Source of the DNA: Marinomonas lutimaris
Lineage (GTDB): Bacteria > Pseudomonadota > Gammaproteobacteria > Pseudomonadales > Marinomonadaceae
Direction: 5' to 3'
DNA: 64,000 nt
Assembly (NCBI RefSeq): GCF_019426345.1
Contig: NZ_JAHLLW010000002.1
Location: forward strand, 62,001 to 126,000
Each line of letters begins with the position of its first letter. Within the stretch, counting starts at the first letter, position 1. Positions 16,170 through 25,601 of the stretch are shown piece after piece. The notes below the pieces were generated by a model. It was not told the origin of the DNA, did no database searches, and saw only the letters and a program-made list of their open reading frames with translations. A program made the translations under genes and the position numbers.

Positions 16170-17840
16170 TTAAGCAATTGAAAAGGTCAAAACAGCTTTA
16201 GTGCCATGCTTGGGTATCGATTCATAAACTAGGCTGCCGCCATGTTCTTGGACGATTTTACTGGATATAGAGAGGCCAAGACCAGTGCCGCCTTCTTCTC
16301 GACGAGTGGTAAAAAATGGATCACATAATCGAGTTAAGTTATGAGGCTCTATGCCTTTGCCTTGATCCCAAATTTCTAAACACAAGTGTTGTTCGTCTTT
16401 AAGGAAAGTTCGAATGGTAATGGCTTGATTGGAGGTTTCTAGTGCCTGACACGCATTGACGATGAGGTTAATAATCACCTGCTCAATCTTTTGAGCGCTA
16501 CCATTAAAACGCGGCAGTGGACGGGTATATTCCACATTGAATTGATCACAGCTTTGGCGAATGGTTTTATCAACCAGACGAATAGCGACTTCTAGAATTT
16601 CATTGAGATCAACTTGTTCTTTTAAGTCATCAGGTGTTTCACGAGCAAAGTCTTTAAGATCGTTAACGATTCGGCGAATTTTTTGTGTGCCGGTTAGCAT
16701 ATCTTGCAACATAGAAGGAATTTCATCGCGCATTCGACTGTATTCGAGTCCTGCTATATAAAAATCACCATGCTCTTGATAATGGGCCTCTAGGATATCT
16801 TCGGCATCGTCATAAAACTCTTGGATCACGGGTAAGTTAAGCAAAAGTAGGCTGCTTGGGTTGTTGATCTCATGGGCGACGCCCGATACTAAAATGCCCA
16901 GCGATGCCATTTTGTCTGCTTGCATTAATTGCTTTTGTTGTTGCTTTAACTCGTCGGCGCGACGGCTTACTTCTCGGGTTAGCATGCGGTTCCAGATGAC
17001 GATACCACCAAGAATCACCAGCAAGACTCCAGAGATACTGCCTGTTATTAGTCCAATTTTTTTCCAAGGAAAACCGTCTTGCTCTAATGGGCCAAGCCAT
17101 TTGTCGTAGATTTTTTGCTGTCGCCCAGTATTTTTGAGAATGGCGAGACCTTCACTGAATTGGGCGAGAAGGTCGGTATTGCCTTTCATTACGGCATAAC
17201 CATATTGCTTGGCACCAAAAGGACGACCAACAGGGATGATGTTGGAAAGTTCTAACTCTTTACCAAGGTACAATCCTGGTAAATTAGCGACCAGAGCATA
17301 ATCGTATTTACCTGCCGACAGTAAGCGCAGTGCTGCTGCGTGGGTGTCGGCCAAAATCAACTTGGCTTTGATGTCACTATGAAGAAAAAAGTCATGCATC
17401 ACACCGCCACGCTGAACGATTAGTTCTTTGCCTGTGAGTTCGTTCAGGTCATTTACTTTCGCAGTTCCTTTGCGGGCAAAAATAGATTGATGAACTAATG
17501 CATGTGGCGGGGAAAAATCGTATTTTTCGGTTCGTCCTGTTGAATAGGCCATGCCTTGTAAAACATCGAGTTGGCCTTGTTCCAAGCGACTGCGAATATC
17601 GTCCCAGCTCCCCAGTTTTATTTCGACTTCAATGCCCATGACTTCGGCGATAGCGCGAGTTAATTCCGTGTTGTAGCCATCAGGTTCGCCATCTTCATTG
17701 ATAAATTCATAAGGTGGGTAATTGAGATCACCACCCACGCGAATCGGATTGTCCGCTAGAGCGAGATTCGCATTGAATACGCTGAAAAGAGCGAAGAGAT
17801 ATAGGTAAATAGATAGCATTACACTGATTCTAGTGGGCAT
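16170..17840 (-). CDS. Sensor histidine kinase with periplasmic solute-binding (SBP_bac_3) domain
   Basis: 556 residues. A signal-like helix (1-29) is followed by an amino-acid-binding type SBP_bac_3 domain at ~33-250 (IRVGGDLNYPPYEFINEDG near the start), one transmembrane helix (~263-285) and a short coiled coil. HisKA carries the His in GVAHEINNPSS, and the HATPase has GTGLGLSISSKIVQEHGG. The kinase can thus bind an extracellular amino acid itself rather than through a separate binding protein. It is encoded just before the sigma-54 regulator, and the pair is next to aspA and a dicarboxylate/amino-acid symporter, so aspartate or glutamate is the likely ligand. Confidence 0.92.
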   Translation of the reverse strand: MPTRISVMLSIYLYLFALFSVFNANLALADNPIRVGGDLNYPPYEFINEDGEPDGYNTELTRAIAEVMGIEVEIKLGSWDDIRSRLEQGQLDVLQGMAYSTGRTEKYDFSPPHALVHQSIFARKGTAKVNDLNELTGKELIVQRGGVMHDFFLHSDIKAKLILADTHAAALRLLSAGKYDYALVANLPGLYLGKELELSNIIPVGRPFGAKQYGYAVMKGNTDLLAQFSEGLAILKNTGRQQKIYDKWLGPLEQDGFPWKKIGLITGSISGVLLVILGGIVIWNRMLTREVSRRADELKQQQKQLMQADKMASLGILVSGVAHEINNPSSLLLLNLPVIQEFYDDAEDILEAHYQEHGDFYIAGLEYSRMRDEIPSMLQDMLTGTQKIRRIVNDLKDFARETPDDLKEQVDLNEILEVAIRLVDKTIRQSCDQFNVEYTRPLPRFNGSAQKIEQVIINLIVNACQALETSNQAITIRTFLKDEQHLCLEIWDQGKGIEPHNLTRLCDPFFTTRREEGGTGLGLSISSKIVQEHGGSLVYESIPKHGTKAVLTFSIA

Positions 17841-17989
17841 TTTGATAGTTTGTAATTTTTAGAGGTGGCAAATAATAGCATGCTTCGAACATATGGGAGC
17901 TGATGTTTATTTTATTGCTACTTTGTTTGAGGGATTTACCTTACGCTGGTCACTAACCAAAAACGTGTTAGCCGTTTAATGAGGATACT

Positions 17990-18367
17990 ATGCAATCAGT
18001 GAAAGTAGTTTTTCATATCGATGAAGTCGAAAAGTGGCCATTGCTTCTCGCGAATGTACGAAATCTTGTCAAGGTAGTGGATGTTGCCGTTTCTGCAATT
18101 ATTGTATTAGTTAACTCAAAAGCGGTGATTATCTTTGATCAGCAGACTTTCAATGGGCATCCTTTTGATAGAAAAGTCCAACCGAATCATATGGATATTG
18201 TCAAAGAGTTAGCCCTGCAGGGTGTTGAATTCGCGGTGTGCCAGAATTCACTAACTGGATCGAGTATTTCAATCGAATCTTTATCTGAATATTTAAAGGT
18301 TGTTCCTGTTGGTGTGTTGGAGTTGATTGAAAAGCAAACGCAAGGCTTTGCTTATATAAAACCCTAG
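17990..18367 (+). CDS. DsrE/DsrF-like family protein
   Basis: 125 residues with alternating beta/alpha elements typical of the DsrE-like fold: KVVFHIDEVEKWPLLLANVRN at the start, a conserved Cys in GVEFAVCQNSL, and VVPVGVLELIEKQTQGFAYIKP at the end. This matches the stand-alone DsrE family proteins of ~115-130 residues found in many proteobacteria. Some DsrE proteins carry sulfur on the Cys, but no sulfur genes are near. It is divergent from the kinase gene and ends at a strong terminator. Confidence 0.78.
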   Translation: MQSVKVVFHIDEVEKWPLLLANVRNLVKVVDVAVSAIIVLVNSKAVIIFDQQTFNGHPFDRKVQPNHMDIVKELALQGVEFAVCQNSLTGSSISIESLSEYLKVVPVGVLELIEKQTQGFAYIKP

Positions 18368-18408
18368 TGCTAATTCGTTGTATCTGATTAGAATCGAAGC
18401 ATATAGCG

Positions 18409-18447
18409 AAAAAAGGCCAGCTAATGTAAATATAGCTGGCCTTTTTT
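18409..18447. terminator. Bidirectional terminator
   Basis: AAAAAAGGCCAGCTA paired with TAGCTGGCCTTTTTT across a nine-base loop. It separates the convergent DsrE-like and alanine symporter genes. Confidence 0.93.
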
Positions 18448-18480
18448 ATATCAATGTTTTTTTGCTTAAAAGCGTAGGGA

Positions 18481-19998
18481 CTATTTGTTCTCTGCAGCTT
18501 TTTCAGCTTGTTGCTTGTCGTAACGTTTTTCCCAGAACTCCGCGCCTTTGATACCAAGGGCTTTCGGGTTAAAGGTGTATTCAGTTACTCCAGATGCTTT
18601 TTGGTCTTCGTAATCACGCAATGCTTTCATGGTTGGTTTTGCCATGAAGAAGATGGTGATAATACCAACGATGTTTAACCAAGCCATTAAGCCTACACCA
18701 ACGTCACCTAGGTTCCAGATGTAACCTGCGGTGTTAACCGTACCATAAGCCACCATGAACATGATAAGCAGTTTTACGAAGGTCAGTGACACGTTGATGT
18801 TCAACGCACGACGTAGATAAGCTACGTTCGTTTCAGCGATGTAGTAATACGCCAAAATAGTGGTGAATGCGAAGAAGAACAAGGCGATACCGACAAAGAC
18901 TGGACCTGAACTACCAAATACGCTTGCCAGTGCCATTTGAGTGAAGGCAGGAGAAGCAATGATAGTAGAAGGATCAACGTTTTGTACGATGAATTGACCG
19001 TCAGCCAAAGAACCTTGCACGTTGTATTGTTGCGTGATCAAAATCATCAGAGCTGTAGCTGTACAGATGAATAGTGTATCAACGTAAACAGAGAAGGCTT
19101 GCACAAGGCCTTGTTGCGCAGGGTGTTGAACTTCTGCTGCAGCGGCTGCATGAGGTCCAGTACCTTGACCGGCTTCGTTAGAGTAAACACCACGTTTTAC
19201 ACCCCAACCAATCGCGGCACCAAAACCTGCTTGAGCAGTAAATGCATCCGTGAAAATTAGGTGGAAAATACCAGGCACTTTGTCTAGGTTTAGGAAAACC
19301 ACGATCAGTGCCATCACAATGTAACCAAGTGCCATGAAAGGTACGATTACTTGAGTGAAGCTTGCGATACGTTTGATGCCACCGAAGATGATGAATGCTA
19401 AGACTACCAAGATAACAGCTAGAGCCACTAATTTAGTTGAACCTACTTCACCAAATGAGCTTGATACAACAACACCTTCACCGAAGATTTGTACTACAGC
19501 GTTGCCAACAGAGTTTGCTTGAATGCCTGGTAAGAAAACACCACAGGCAATAATAGAAGACAAAGCAAACAATACGCCTAACCAGCGCCAGCCAAGGCAA
19601 CGTTCAAAGTAATACGCAGGACCGCCACGGTACTGACCGCCTTCGCTTACTTTATAAAGTTGACCTAAAGTAGATTCTGCATAAGCCGTGCTTGCGCCTA
19701 AGAAAGCAACGACCCACATCCAGAAAATAGCACCTGGACCACCAAAACCAATGGCAGCAGCAACGCCTGCAATGTTACCTGTACCAACACGACCGGATAG
19801 TGATACCGCAAGTGCTTGGAAAGAAGAAATGCCCTTGTCTGAATCGTTGGAGTTGAACAAAAGTGAACACATTTCTTTGAAATGACGAACTTGAGCAAAA
19901 CGCGTCAGTATTGAATAAAACAAGCCAGCACCTAAACATAGATAAATTAGGGCAGGGCTCCAAATGACTCCGTTTAAGAAATCAATGAATTCTTGCAT
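18481..19998 (-). CDS. Sodium:alanine symporter, AGCS family
   Basis: 505 residues with about 10-11 transmembrane helices. Signatures include SLSGRVGTGNIAGVAAAIGFG, GGPGAIFWMWVVAFLGAS and SNEAGQGTGPHAAAAAEV, all typical of the AGCS (AlsT/DagA/GlnT) family that imports alanine, glycine or glutamine with Na+. The start ATG at 19998 follows AGGACTATCT. A charged C-terminal tail (KRYDKQQAEKAAENK) is cytoplasmic. It is transcribed alone between two terminators. Confidence 0.92.
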   Translation of the reverse strand: MQEFIDFLNGVIWSPALIYLCLGAGLFYSILTRFAQVRHFKEMCSLLFNSNDSDKGISSFQALAVSLSGRVGTGNIAGVAAAIGFGGPGAIFWMWVVAFLGASTAYAESTLGQLYKVSEGGQYRGGPAYYFERCLGWRWLGVLFALSSIIACGVFLPGIQANSVGNAVVQIFGEGVVVSSSFGEVGSTKLVALAVILVVLAFIIFGGIKRIASFTQVIVPFMALGYIVMALIVVFLNLDKVPGIFHLIFTDAFTAQAGFGAAIGWGVKRGVYSNEAGQGTGPHAAAAAEVQHPAQQGLVQAFSVYVDTLFICTATALMILITQQYNVQGSLADGQFIVQNVDPSTIIASPAFTQMALASVFGSSGPVFVGIALFFFAFTTILAYYYIAETNVAYLRRALNINVSLTFVKLLIMFMVAYGTVNTAGYIWNLGDVGVGLMAWLNIVGIITIFFMAKPTMKALRDYEDQKASGVTEYTFNPKALGIKGAEFWEKRYDKQQAEKAAENK

Positions 19999-20211
19999 AG
20001 ATAGTCCTCGATAAGATTAGCTCTGTGAGCTTTTTTTAGTTGTTGTAGTAATACTAGAGTGCGGCGGTTGTGGGGATGGCCGCTGTTACTTTGCGGAATA
20101 TTACCGTTGGAAATGTAAATTGCGCATGAAAAGTGCACCTAAGTGGGGCAAATTTACCATGAAAAAGAAATGAGATCTATTTGTAAAAGAATAGTAGAGG
20201 CTATATTTTAT

Positions 20212-20248
20212 AAAAAATATCCCAATGCAAGTAAAAATGCATTGGGAT
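20212..20248 (-). terminator. Terminator of the tct operon
   Basis: An 11-bp stem ATCCCAATGCA/TGCATTGGGAT, followed on the minus strand by ATTTTTTA, 16 bases after the TctA-TctB stop codon. Confidence 0.9.
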
Positions 20249-20263
20249 TCAAGGTGATAGTAC

Positions 20264-22234
20264 TTAGATAAAGGTTTTTATTGCGTTTAGTAGGTAAGGG
20301 TCAAAGAAGCCTTCTGGAAAGTCCACGTTCATGACTCTGCCAATAGTGACTAAGAATATAACCAGACCAATAGCAATAATCGTTGATTTTAGATAAGACA
20401 CTTTTGCTAAGAGTTTCAAGAACAAGAGTGAAAATACAAAGGTTGTTGAAATAAAGCCAAATAAGTAATACCCATAAGCAATGACAAAGAAGCCAGCGAT
20501 ATACACCAAATGCATGGATAAGTCTGATGGTATCCTTGTGTGTTTTTCTTTAATGTATTTGCTCAGAATCATTACTACGGAAAATAAGACAATTGCTATG
20601 GCAATCATGGGAAATGCTTTTGTTAGCATAGATGTGTCCCAAATATTCGCAAGGGCATAAGTGGCATATACACTCATAATTGCGATTATCCCCCAATCTG
20701 TCCAAGAAACCGTTTTGACGATATTGTCTTTTTGGACTTCTTGTGGAGATGGCTCTTCTTTCAAAACGCTTTTCTGCTTCCTTTTTTTCAGAATAGGGGG
20801 CAGGACAAAACCGACAATAATGAGTGCGGCAATAGCAATAACCCCAGGACGTAAAAACCAAGAGTAACCGTAAAATTGAATGCTTTGGAAAAAGTAATTC
20901 TCCGCTCCAGAAGATAATACAAAGCCAATTAAAAATGCCGGTCTAGGCCAATTTGCCCCTTTCATCATGATACCGAGAGTTGCCACTACACCCAATAAAA
21001 TAAAGTCGCCTAAGCTTCGTGTTGCCTGATAGGCAGCAAACAAGATAAGAGTCAAAATAATAGGTGTCAGTACTGAAAATTTGATGTAAGTGAGTAGCGA
21101 TATAGGACGCGTAAAACAAATACAGAAAATTGCACCTAGAATATTAGCCAGAGCAAGAGACCAAATAATGGTGTACGTCAGATCAAGGTGGGTCGTTATC
21201 ATTGATACGCCCGGTTGGATACCAAGCAACAACATACCGCCTAGAAAAACTGCCGCCGCGCCAGAGCCTGGTACACCGAACAAAATAGTCGGAATCATGC
21301 TACCTGATGCGCAGGCATTATTGGCAGACTCAGGAGCGATGACGCCACGAATGTCGCCTTTTCCAAATTGAGATGAGTCTTTACTCGAGTTGATGGCAAA
21401 GCTGTATGTCATCCAATCGACGACTGATCCACCGAGGCCTGGGATCGCGCCAATTAAACTGCCGAAGATAGAGGATTTACCCACTAATGGAAGGTTTGCG
21501 AATACGTCTTTAAAGCCTTGTTTTAAGCCATGTCCCAGTTTATTTGGTGAAGAGGCAATCGCACTGTTTTTCACTAATAAGCTAATAATTTCAGGTAAAG
21601 CAAAAATCCCTAAACCAACCACTACCAATGGAATGCCGTCGTAAAGATAGTCGATATCTAGAGTGAAGCGGAACTCGCCTGTCGCTGGTGCTCCGCCAAT
21701 AGCGCCTACCAAAAGACCGAAACCACAAGCCGCTAAGCCTTTGTAAACATTGGCGCCGGAAAGAGCAGCGACAACGCTTAGTCCTAATAGCGTAAGCATA
21801 AAGAGCTCCGCTGAGGAAAAGGCTAAAACAACAGGGCGAGCGACGAGAATAAAGACACTTAGCACTATTGCTCCAACCACTCCGCCTATCATTGATGATA
21901 AGAACGCGGCAGATAGTGCACGAGCTGCTTGGCCTTTCTTCGCAAGAGGAAAGCCATCCATGACTGTTGCTTGCGATGAACTTGAACCAGGGATACCCAT
22001 TAACACAGAGGTAAAAGTATCACCAGTAGGTATTACTGCAACGAGTCCCATCAGCATACCAAGACCAACGGAAGGTTCCATCCCATATAAAAAAGGTAAA
22101 AGTAAGGACATACCGGCGATGCCACCAAGTCCGGGAATAATGCCGACTACTAATCCAACCAATACACCAGCAATTAGGTAGGTTAGATGGGCAACTGACA
22201 TTATTTGATCCAGGGCGCTGAGGAACTCAATCAT
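20264..22234 (-). CDS. Tripartite tricarboxylate transporter permease, TctA-TctB fusion
   Basis: 656 residues. Residues 1-~490 are a TctA large permease with the characteristic GLGGIAGMSLLLPF and GIPGSSSSQATVMDGFPLAKKGQA, plus the paired repeat GAIPGLGGSVVDWMTYSFA. After a charged linker (KKRKQKSVLKEEPSPQ) the last ~140 residues contain four more helices, as in the separate small subunit TctB. No separate tctB lies in the operon, which supports a fusion. It should import a di- or tricarboxylate handed over by the TctC protein encoded upstream. ATG 22234 follows AGGAGTGATTGTTA. Confidence 0.9.
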   Translation of the reverse strand: MIEFLSALDQIMSVAHLTYLIAGVLVGLVVGIIPGLGGIAGMSLLLPFLYGMEPSVGLGMLMGLVAVIPTGDTFTSVLMGIPGSSSSQATVMDGFPLAKKGQAARALSAAFLSSMIGGVVGAIVLSVFILVARPVVLAFSSAELFMLTLLGLSVVAALSGANVYKGLAACGFGLLVGAIGGAPATGEFRFTLDIDYLYDGIPLVVVGLGIFALPEIISLLVKNSAIASSPNKLGHGLKQGFKDVFANLPLVGKSSIFGSLIGAIPGLGGSVVDWMTYSFAINSSKDSSQFGKGDIRGVIAPESANNACASGSMIPTILFGVPGSGAAAVFLGGMLLLGIQPGVSMITTHLDLTYTIIWSLALANILGAIFCICFTRPISLLTYIKFSVLTPIILTLILFAAYQATRSLGDFILLGVVATLGIMMKGANWPRPAFLIGFVLSSGAENYFFQSIQFYGYSWFLRPGVIAIAALIIVGFVLPPILKKRKQKSVLKEEPSPQEVQKDNIVKTVSWTDWGIIAIMSVYATYALANIWDTSMLTKAFPMIAIAIVLFSVVMILSKYIKEKHTRIPSDLSMHLVYIAGFFVIAYGYYLFGFISTTFVFSLLFLKLLAKVSYLKSTIIAIGLVIFLVTIGRVMNVDFPEGFFDPYLLNAIKTFI

Positions 22235-22264
22235 TAACAATCACTCCTAATTTAAAACTACAGC

Positions 22265-23347
22265 TTACAGCTTGTAATCAAATTTCGTTTTTAGCCAATC
22301 GGAAATCCAAGTGTACAACTCAGGAGAAACGGTAATGGCATCGCTAAGATATTGAGCAGCATCAATACCTACAACGTTTTCATAAGGTCCTACTTGTATC
22401 TCTGAATCTTTGATAAAGGCAGGATCTTGTAGCATCTGTTTTACTGAGTTTTGGTATGTAAGGATGATGTCACTTGGTGTATCCGCAGGGATGAAAATGA
22501 CTTTCTGGAAGGCAAATCCAGCCGCTAAGAATTTCTTATAAGCTGTGTATTCCATACCAGATGGTTGTTTACCAAATTTTTTGAAATAGACTTCTTCAAA
22601 TGTCGGAAGGTCTGCAAAAGCAGGATCTCTAACGATTTCGCCTTTATTATTAAGAATGCCTAATGAAAATAGCGGAATCGCTTTTTTATTATCAACAAGA
22701 TCAACGACAGAGCTTAAGTAGGCAGAAGACGTTTGAAAATCTATTTTGGCTTCGCCACGCTCAAATGCAAGGCGGCCAGCCCCTCGGCTTTTCATTCCAA
22801 AAACGGGTTTTATATCAAGCCCTAACATTTCGAAAGCCAGAAATACGGGTAGTTCTAAACCTGTTGGGCTTTGAGAACCAAACGGTAAAGTAACACCGTT
22901 AAGTTTCGCAATATCATTGGCAGAAGAAACACCTAGATCTGGTTGTACGTATACGACACCACCAGTTGGACTAGCCATCAACGGAATCCATTTGTCAAAG
23001 TTATAGCGAACACGTTTATCCCCTAACATAAATGGATAAAGTGTTGATGCCGATGTTCCTAAGATATCCTCGCCATTACTTTTTGCGCGTTGAAAAAAAA
23101 GATTAGTGCCTGTGATAGAGCCGCCACCCGGTTGGTTTTTTATAACCACAGTTGGGTTACCTGGTAGGCTTTTGGTTAAATGTGGAGCAACAAAGCGAGC
23201 CCAAACATCAGTACCACCACCGACCCCAAATGGAATCGTCCAGTTAATGGTTGACGGAAGTTCAGTATCTTGTGCTTTTGTTGGTAACGCCAATAGGCAG
23301 CCAAAAGTTAAGACAGAAACCCCTAAGAGCTTAGAAAGTTTTTTCAT
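22265..23347 (-). CDS. TctC-like periplasmic substrate-binding protein
   Basis: 360 residues with a signal peptide (MKKLSKLLGVSVLTFGC, cut near TKAQD). The mature part begins with the TctC/Bug pattern INWTIPFGVGGGTDVWARFVAPHL and NQPGGGSITGTNLF. These proteins bind carboxylates in the periplasm and deliver them to TctAB. It lies 30 bases before the permease gene in the same operon. ATG 23347 follows AAAGGTGAATTCA, which decides against the earlier GTG. Slightly longer than the usual ~320 residues for Bug proteins. Confidence 0.88.
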   Translation of the reverse strand: MKKLSKLLGVSVLTFGCLLALPTKAQDTELPSTINWTIPFGVGGGTDVWARFVAPHLTKSLPGNPTVVIKNQPGGGSITGTNLFFQRAKSNGEDILGTSASTLYPFMLGDKRVRYNFDKWIPLMASPTGGVVYVQPDLGVSSANDIAKLNGVTLPFGSQSPTGLELPVFLAFEMLGLDIKPVFGMKSRGAGRLAFERGEAKIDFQTSSAYLSSVVDLVDNKKAIPLFSLGILNNKGEIVRDPAFADLPTFEEVYFKKFGKQPSGMEYTAYKKFLAAGFAFQKVIFIPADTPSDIILTYQNSVKQMLQDPAFIKDSEIQVGPYENVVGIDAAQYLSDAITVSPELYTWISDWLKTKFDYKL

Positions 23348-23408
23348 TGAATTCACCTTTCTTGTTTTTATGAATGTTTAATACGTTTATTATTTTTTGT
23401 ATTGATAG

Positions 23409-24470
23409 TTAATTAAGATAAACCGTACCTGAGAGTATTTTTCTTGCAGTACGGATTACCGATACACTATTTAACGCAGATAAATTGTCTTCCTTGCGTT
23501 GAGCGCTAAGCTCGATCTTTCCTGAAGGGTGTTCAAGGGTGAAATGGGACTCGGAGTCTTTATCACCAATGAGTTTTGAGGCTACGGTTCCTGGAAGGCA
23601 ACACGCAGTCACAATAGCGATACTTCCCGTAACGGCTAATGATTTATGGCATTTATGTGGGACAAAGTAGCGAGCATTGATGGTTCCATCAAAACGAGCT
23701 GGAGAAAGTAAAATAGGCTTAGGTATCACAGAGTCTGAAACATTCCCCATACCCATTAGCTCACCTGCCTGAAGGCGAATAACTTCTAAACGAGTCATAA
23801 ACTCAATATCGTTATCTAGCTCTGCTGGCGTTTCATAGCCGGTTTTTCCAAGATCACTTGCTTGGATTAAAACAACTGGTGTCGCAGCATCAATACAAGT
23901 AACTTCTACCGAATCGATAATGTTCAGAGCACTACCAGTGGGTAATAACTTACCTGTTTTTGCGCCCTCTACATTCAAAAATGTTAACTGAATTGGGGCG
24001 CCAGGCGAGTTCGTACCGCTAATAATAGTATTTCCGGTATATTCTACTTTGCCTTGAGGAGTTTGTACTGTTGAATGAATAATCTTTCCGGTGTTTAGAT
24101 TATGAATGCGTACCGTCGTCGTTCCTTCGCTAGCCGGGAATAAGCCAGTTTCTATGGCGTAAGGCGCAACACCCGCAAGCATATTTCCGCAGTTTGGCGC
24201 AAAGTCTACCGTTTTATCCACTATGCCTACTTGAGCAAATAAATAATCAACGTCCGCATCTGGGTGAGTTGAGGCGCCAACCATCGCCACTTTGCTTGTT
24301 AAGCTATTTCCTCCACCAATACCATCAAGTTGAAGCTCATGGCCGGATCCCATGATTTTTAACAAAACATCTGCACAGGCATTCCGATCTTGAGGGAGGT
24401 CTGAGATCTGTAAATAGGGTCCTCTTGAGGTGCCGCCACGCATGATGATGCAAGATATGGTTTGTGACAT
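23409..24470 (-). CDS. PrpF / 4-oxalomesaconate tautomerase family isomerase
   Basis: 353 residues with the DAP-epimerase-like two-domain fold of PrpF. MRGGTSRGPYLQISDLP at the N-terminus, GIGGGNSLTSKVAMV, then FAPNCGNMLAGVAPYAIE containing a catalytic Cys. Family members include PrpF (methylaconitate isomerase) and GalD (4-oxalomesaconate tautomerase). No prpC/acnD genes are present, while a tricarboxylate transporter follows, so isomerisation of an imported unsaturated tricarboxylate such as an aconitate or oxalomesaconate is the more natural reading. It is first in the minus-strand operon, divergent from a LysR gene. Confidence 0.88.
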   Translation of the reverse strand: MSQTISCIIMRGGTSRGPYLQISDLPQDRNACADVLLKIMGSGHELQLDGIGGGNSLTSKVAMVGASTHPDADVDYLFAQVGIVDKTVDFAPNCGNMLAGVAPYAIETGLFPASEGTTTVRIHNLNTGKIIHSTVQTPQGKVEYTGNTIISGTNSPGAPIQLTFLNVEGAKTGKLLPTGSALNIIDSVEVTCIDAATPVVLIQASDLGKTGYETPAELDNDIEFMTRLEVIRLQAGELMGMGNVSDSVIPKPILLSPARFDGTINARYFVPHKCHKSLAVTGSIAIVTACCLPGTVASKLIGDKDSESHFTLEHPSGKIELSAQRKEDNLSALNSVSVIRTARKILSGTVYLN

Positions 24471-24528
24471 TGTGATAAACCTTTGTTGTTGTAATAGCTT
24501 GTAGCTAAAGTCTCACAATCTATATTCG

Positions 24529-24541
24529 TGCATCAAATGCA
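24529..24541. promoter_or_regulatory. LysR-type box in the prpF/lysR divergent promoter
   Basis: TGCATCAAATGCA is a perfect T-N11-A dyad, the usual LTTR recognition form. A second imperfect dyad (ACGTC...GATGT) lies just after it, near 24548-24563. Both sit between the divergent LysR and PrpF genes, matching autoregulation plus activation of the tct operon. Confidence 0.7.
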
Positions 24542-24587
24542 AAGATACGTCATAATTGATGTGTAAAACGAATCAATGGGGGCGGTA

Positions 24588-25484
24588 ATGCATCAAATAG
24601 AATTTAAAGATTTGGTTATCTTTATACGTATTGCGGAGACAGGGAATTTTCATGATGCCGCTGAATTAACCTTTTTATCTCAGCCGGCTTTGAGCCGGAG
24701 GATGCAAAAATTAGAGGCTATTTTAGGTACGCAATTATTTGAACGAACGACTCGAAAAACTTGGCTAACCTCCGTAGGTCGTGAGTTTTTGCCAAAAGCC
24801 CGCCGCATGGTAGAGGAGTTTGAGTTGTCTGTTCTAGGCATAAAAGACATGGCTTCTCAGCAGAAAGGTAAAGTCACTATTGCCTGTATCCCCACCGCTG
24901 CATTTTATTTTTTGCCCAGTGTTATTAATGTCTTTAATGAACGTTATCCCGGTATTCGTATTCAAATTTTGGACGAAAGTGCCAATCATGGTTTGGAATC
25001 AGTTATTCGTGGAGATGCGGACTTTGGTATAAATATGGCCATAGCTCAGCATCCAGAAGTATCTTTTACGCCGCTTCTTGATGATCCATTTGTGGTTTGT
25101 TTACGTAAAGATCACCCATTATGTGAGTTAGATGAAGTTTCATGGACGGATATGGAGCCGTATAAATTGATTACTGTAGGTCGTGCCAGCGGTAACCGAA
25201 TTTTATTGGATAAATCTCTAGCAAGAGATCAAGTGCAGCTGAATAGCTTCTATGAAGTTCAGCATCTGTCTACATCACTTGGTTTGGTGGAAATGGGTTT
25301 AGGCATATCTATTGTACCCAAATTAGCCATGCCATTAAGTAGTGCATCGGTATTGACTTCTAGACCGCTCAAAGGCCAAAAAATTGACCGCTCGATTGGT
25401 CTTGTCAAACGCAGTTCAACATCGGTATCTCCTGCGGCAGATCTATTTATTAATATCCTGTTGGAGCGCTGGTCGGTTAATTAA
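24588..25484 (+). CDS. LysR family transcriptional regulator
   Basis: 298 residues. The N-terminal winged helix (DLVIFIRIAETGNFHDAAEL then LSQPALSRRMQKLEAILG) is canonical LysR. The rest is the two-lobed effector domain (GKVTIACIPTAAFYFLPSVI). It is divergent from the prpF-tctC-tctAB operon with a T-N11-A site between them, so it most likely controls that operon in response to the imported carboxylate. ATG 24588 follows GGGGGCGGTA; the ATG at 24576 is also possible. Confidence 0.9.
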   Translation: MHQIEFKDLVIFIRIAETGNFHDAAELTFLSQPALSRRMQKLEAILGTQLFERTTRKTWLTSVGREFLPKARRMVEEFELSVLGIKDMASQQKGKVTIACIPTAAFYFLPSVINVFNERYPGIRIQILDESANHGLESVIRGDADFGINMAIAQHPEVSFTPLLDDPFVVCLRKDHPLCELDEVSWTDMEPYKLITVGRASGNRILLDKSLARDQVQLNSFYEVQHLSTSLGLVEMGLGISIVPKLAMPLSSASVLTSRPLKGQKIDRSIGLVKRSSTSVSPAADLFINILLERWSVN

Positions 25485-25601
25485 GCATGAGATACTGAAA
25501 AGGGGCGATAGAACTAAACTTAGGATATTTTAAATAACACAGCTAGTATGGTGTTTCAGTTTAATAGCGTTTGCTATTTCCGTGCATCATCTAGGGCTTC
25601 T

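Noticed and set aside
21750..22181. 143-residue + strand open frame
   Set aside because: Antisense to the TctA coding region, Thr/Pro/Ser-rich, no ribosome binding site.
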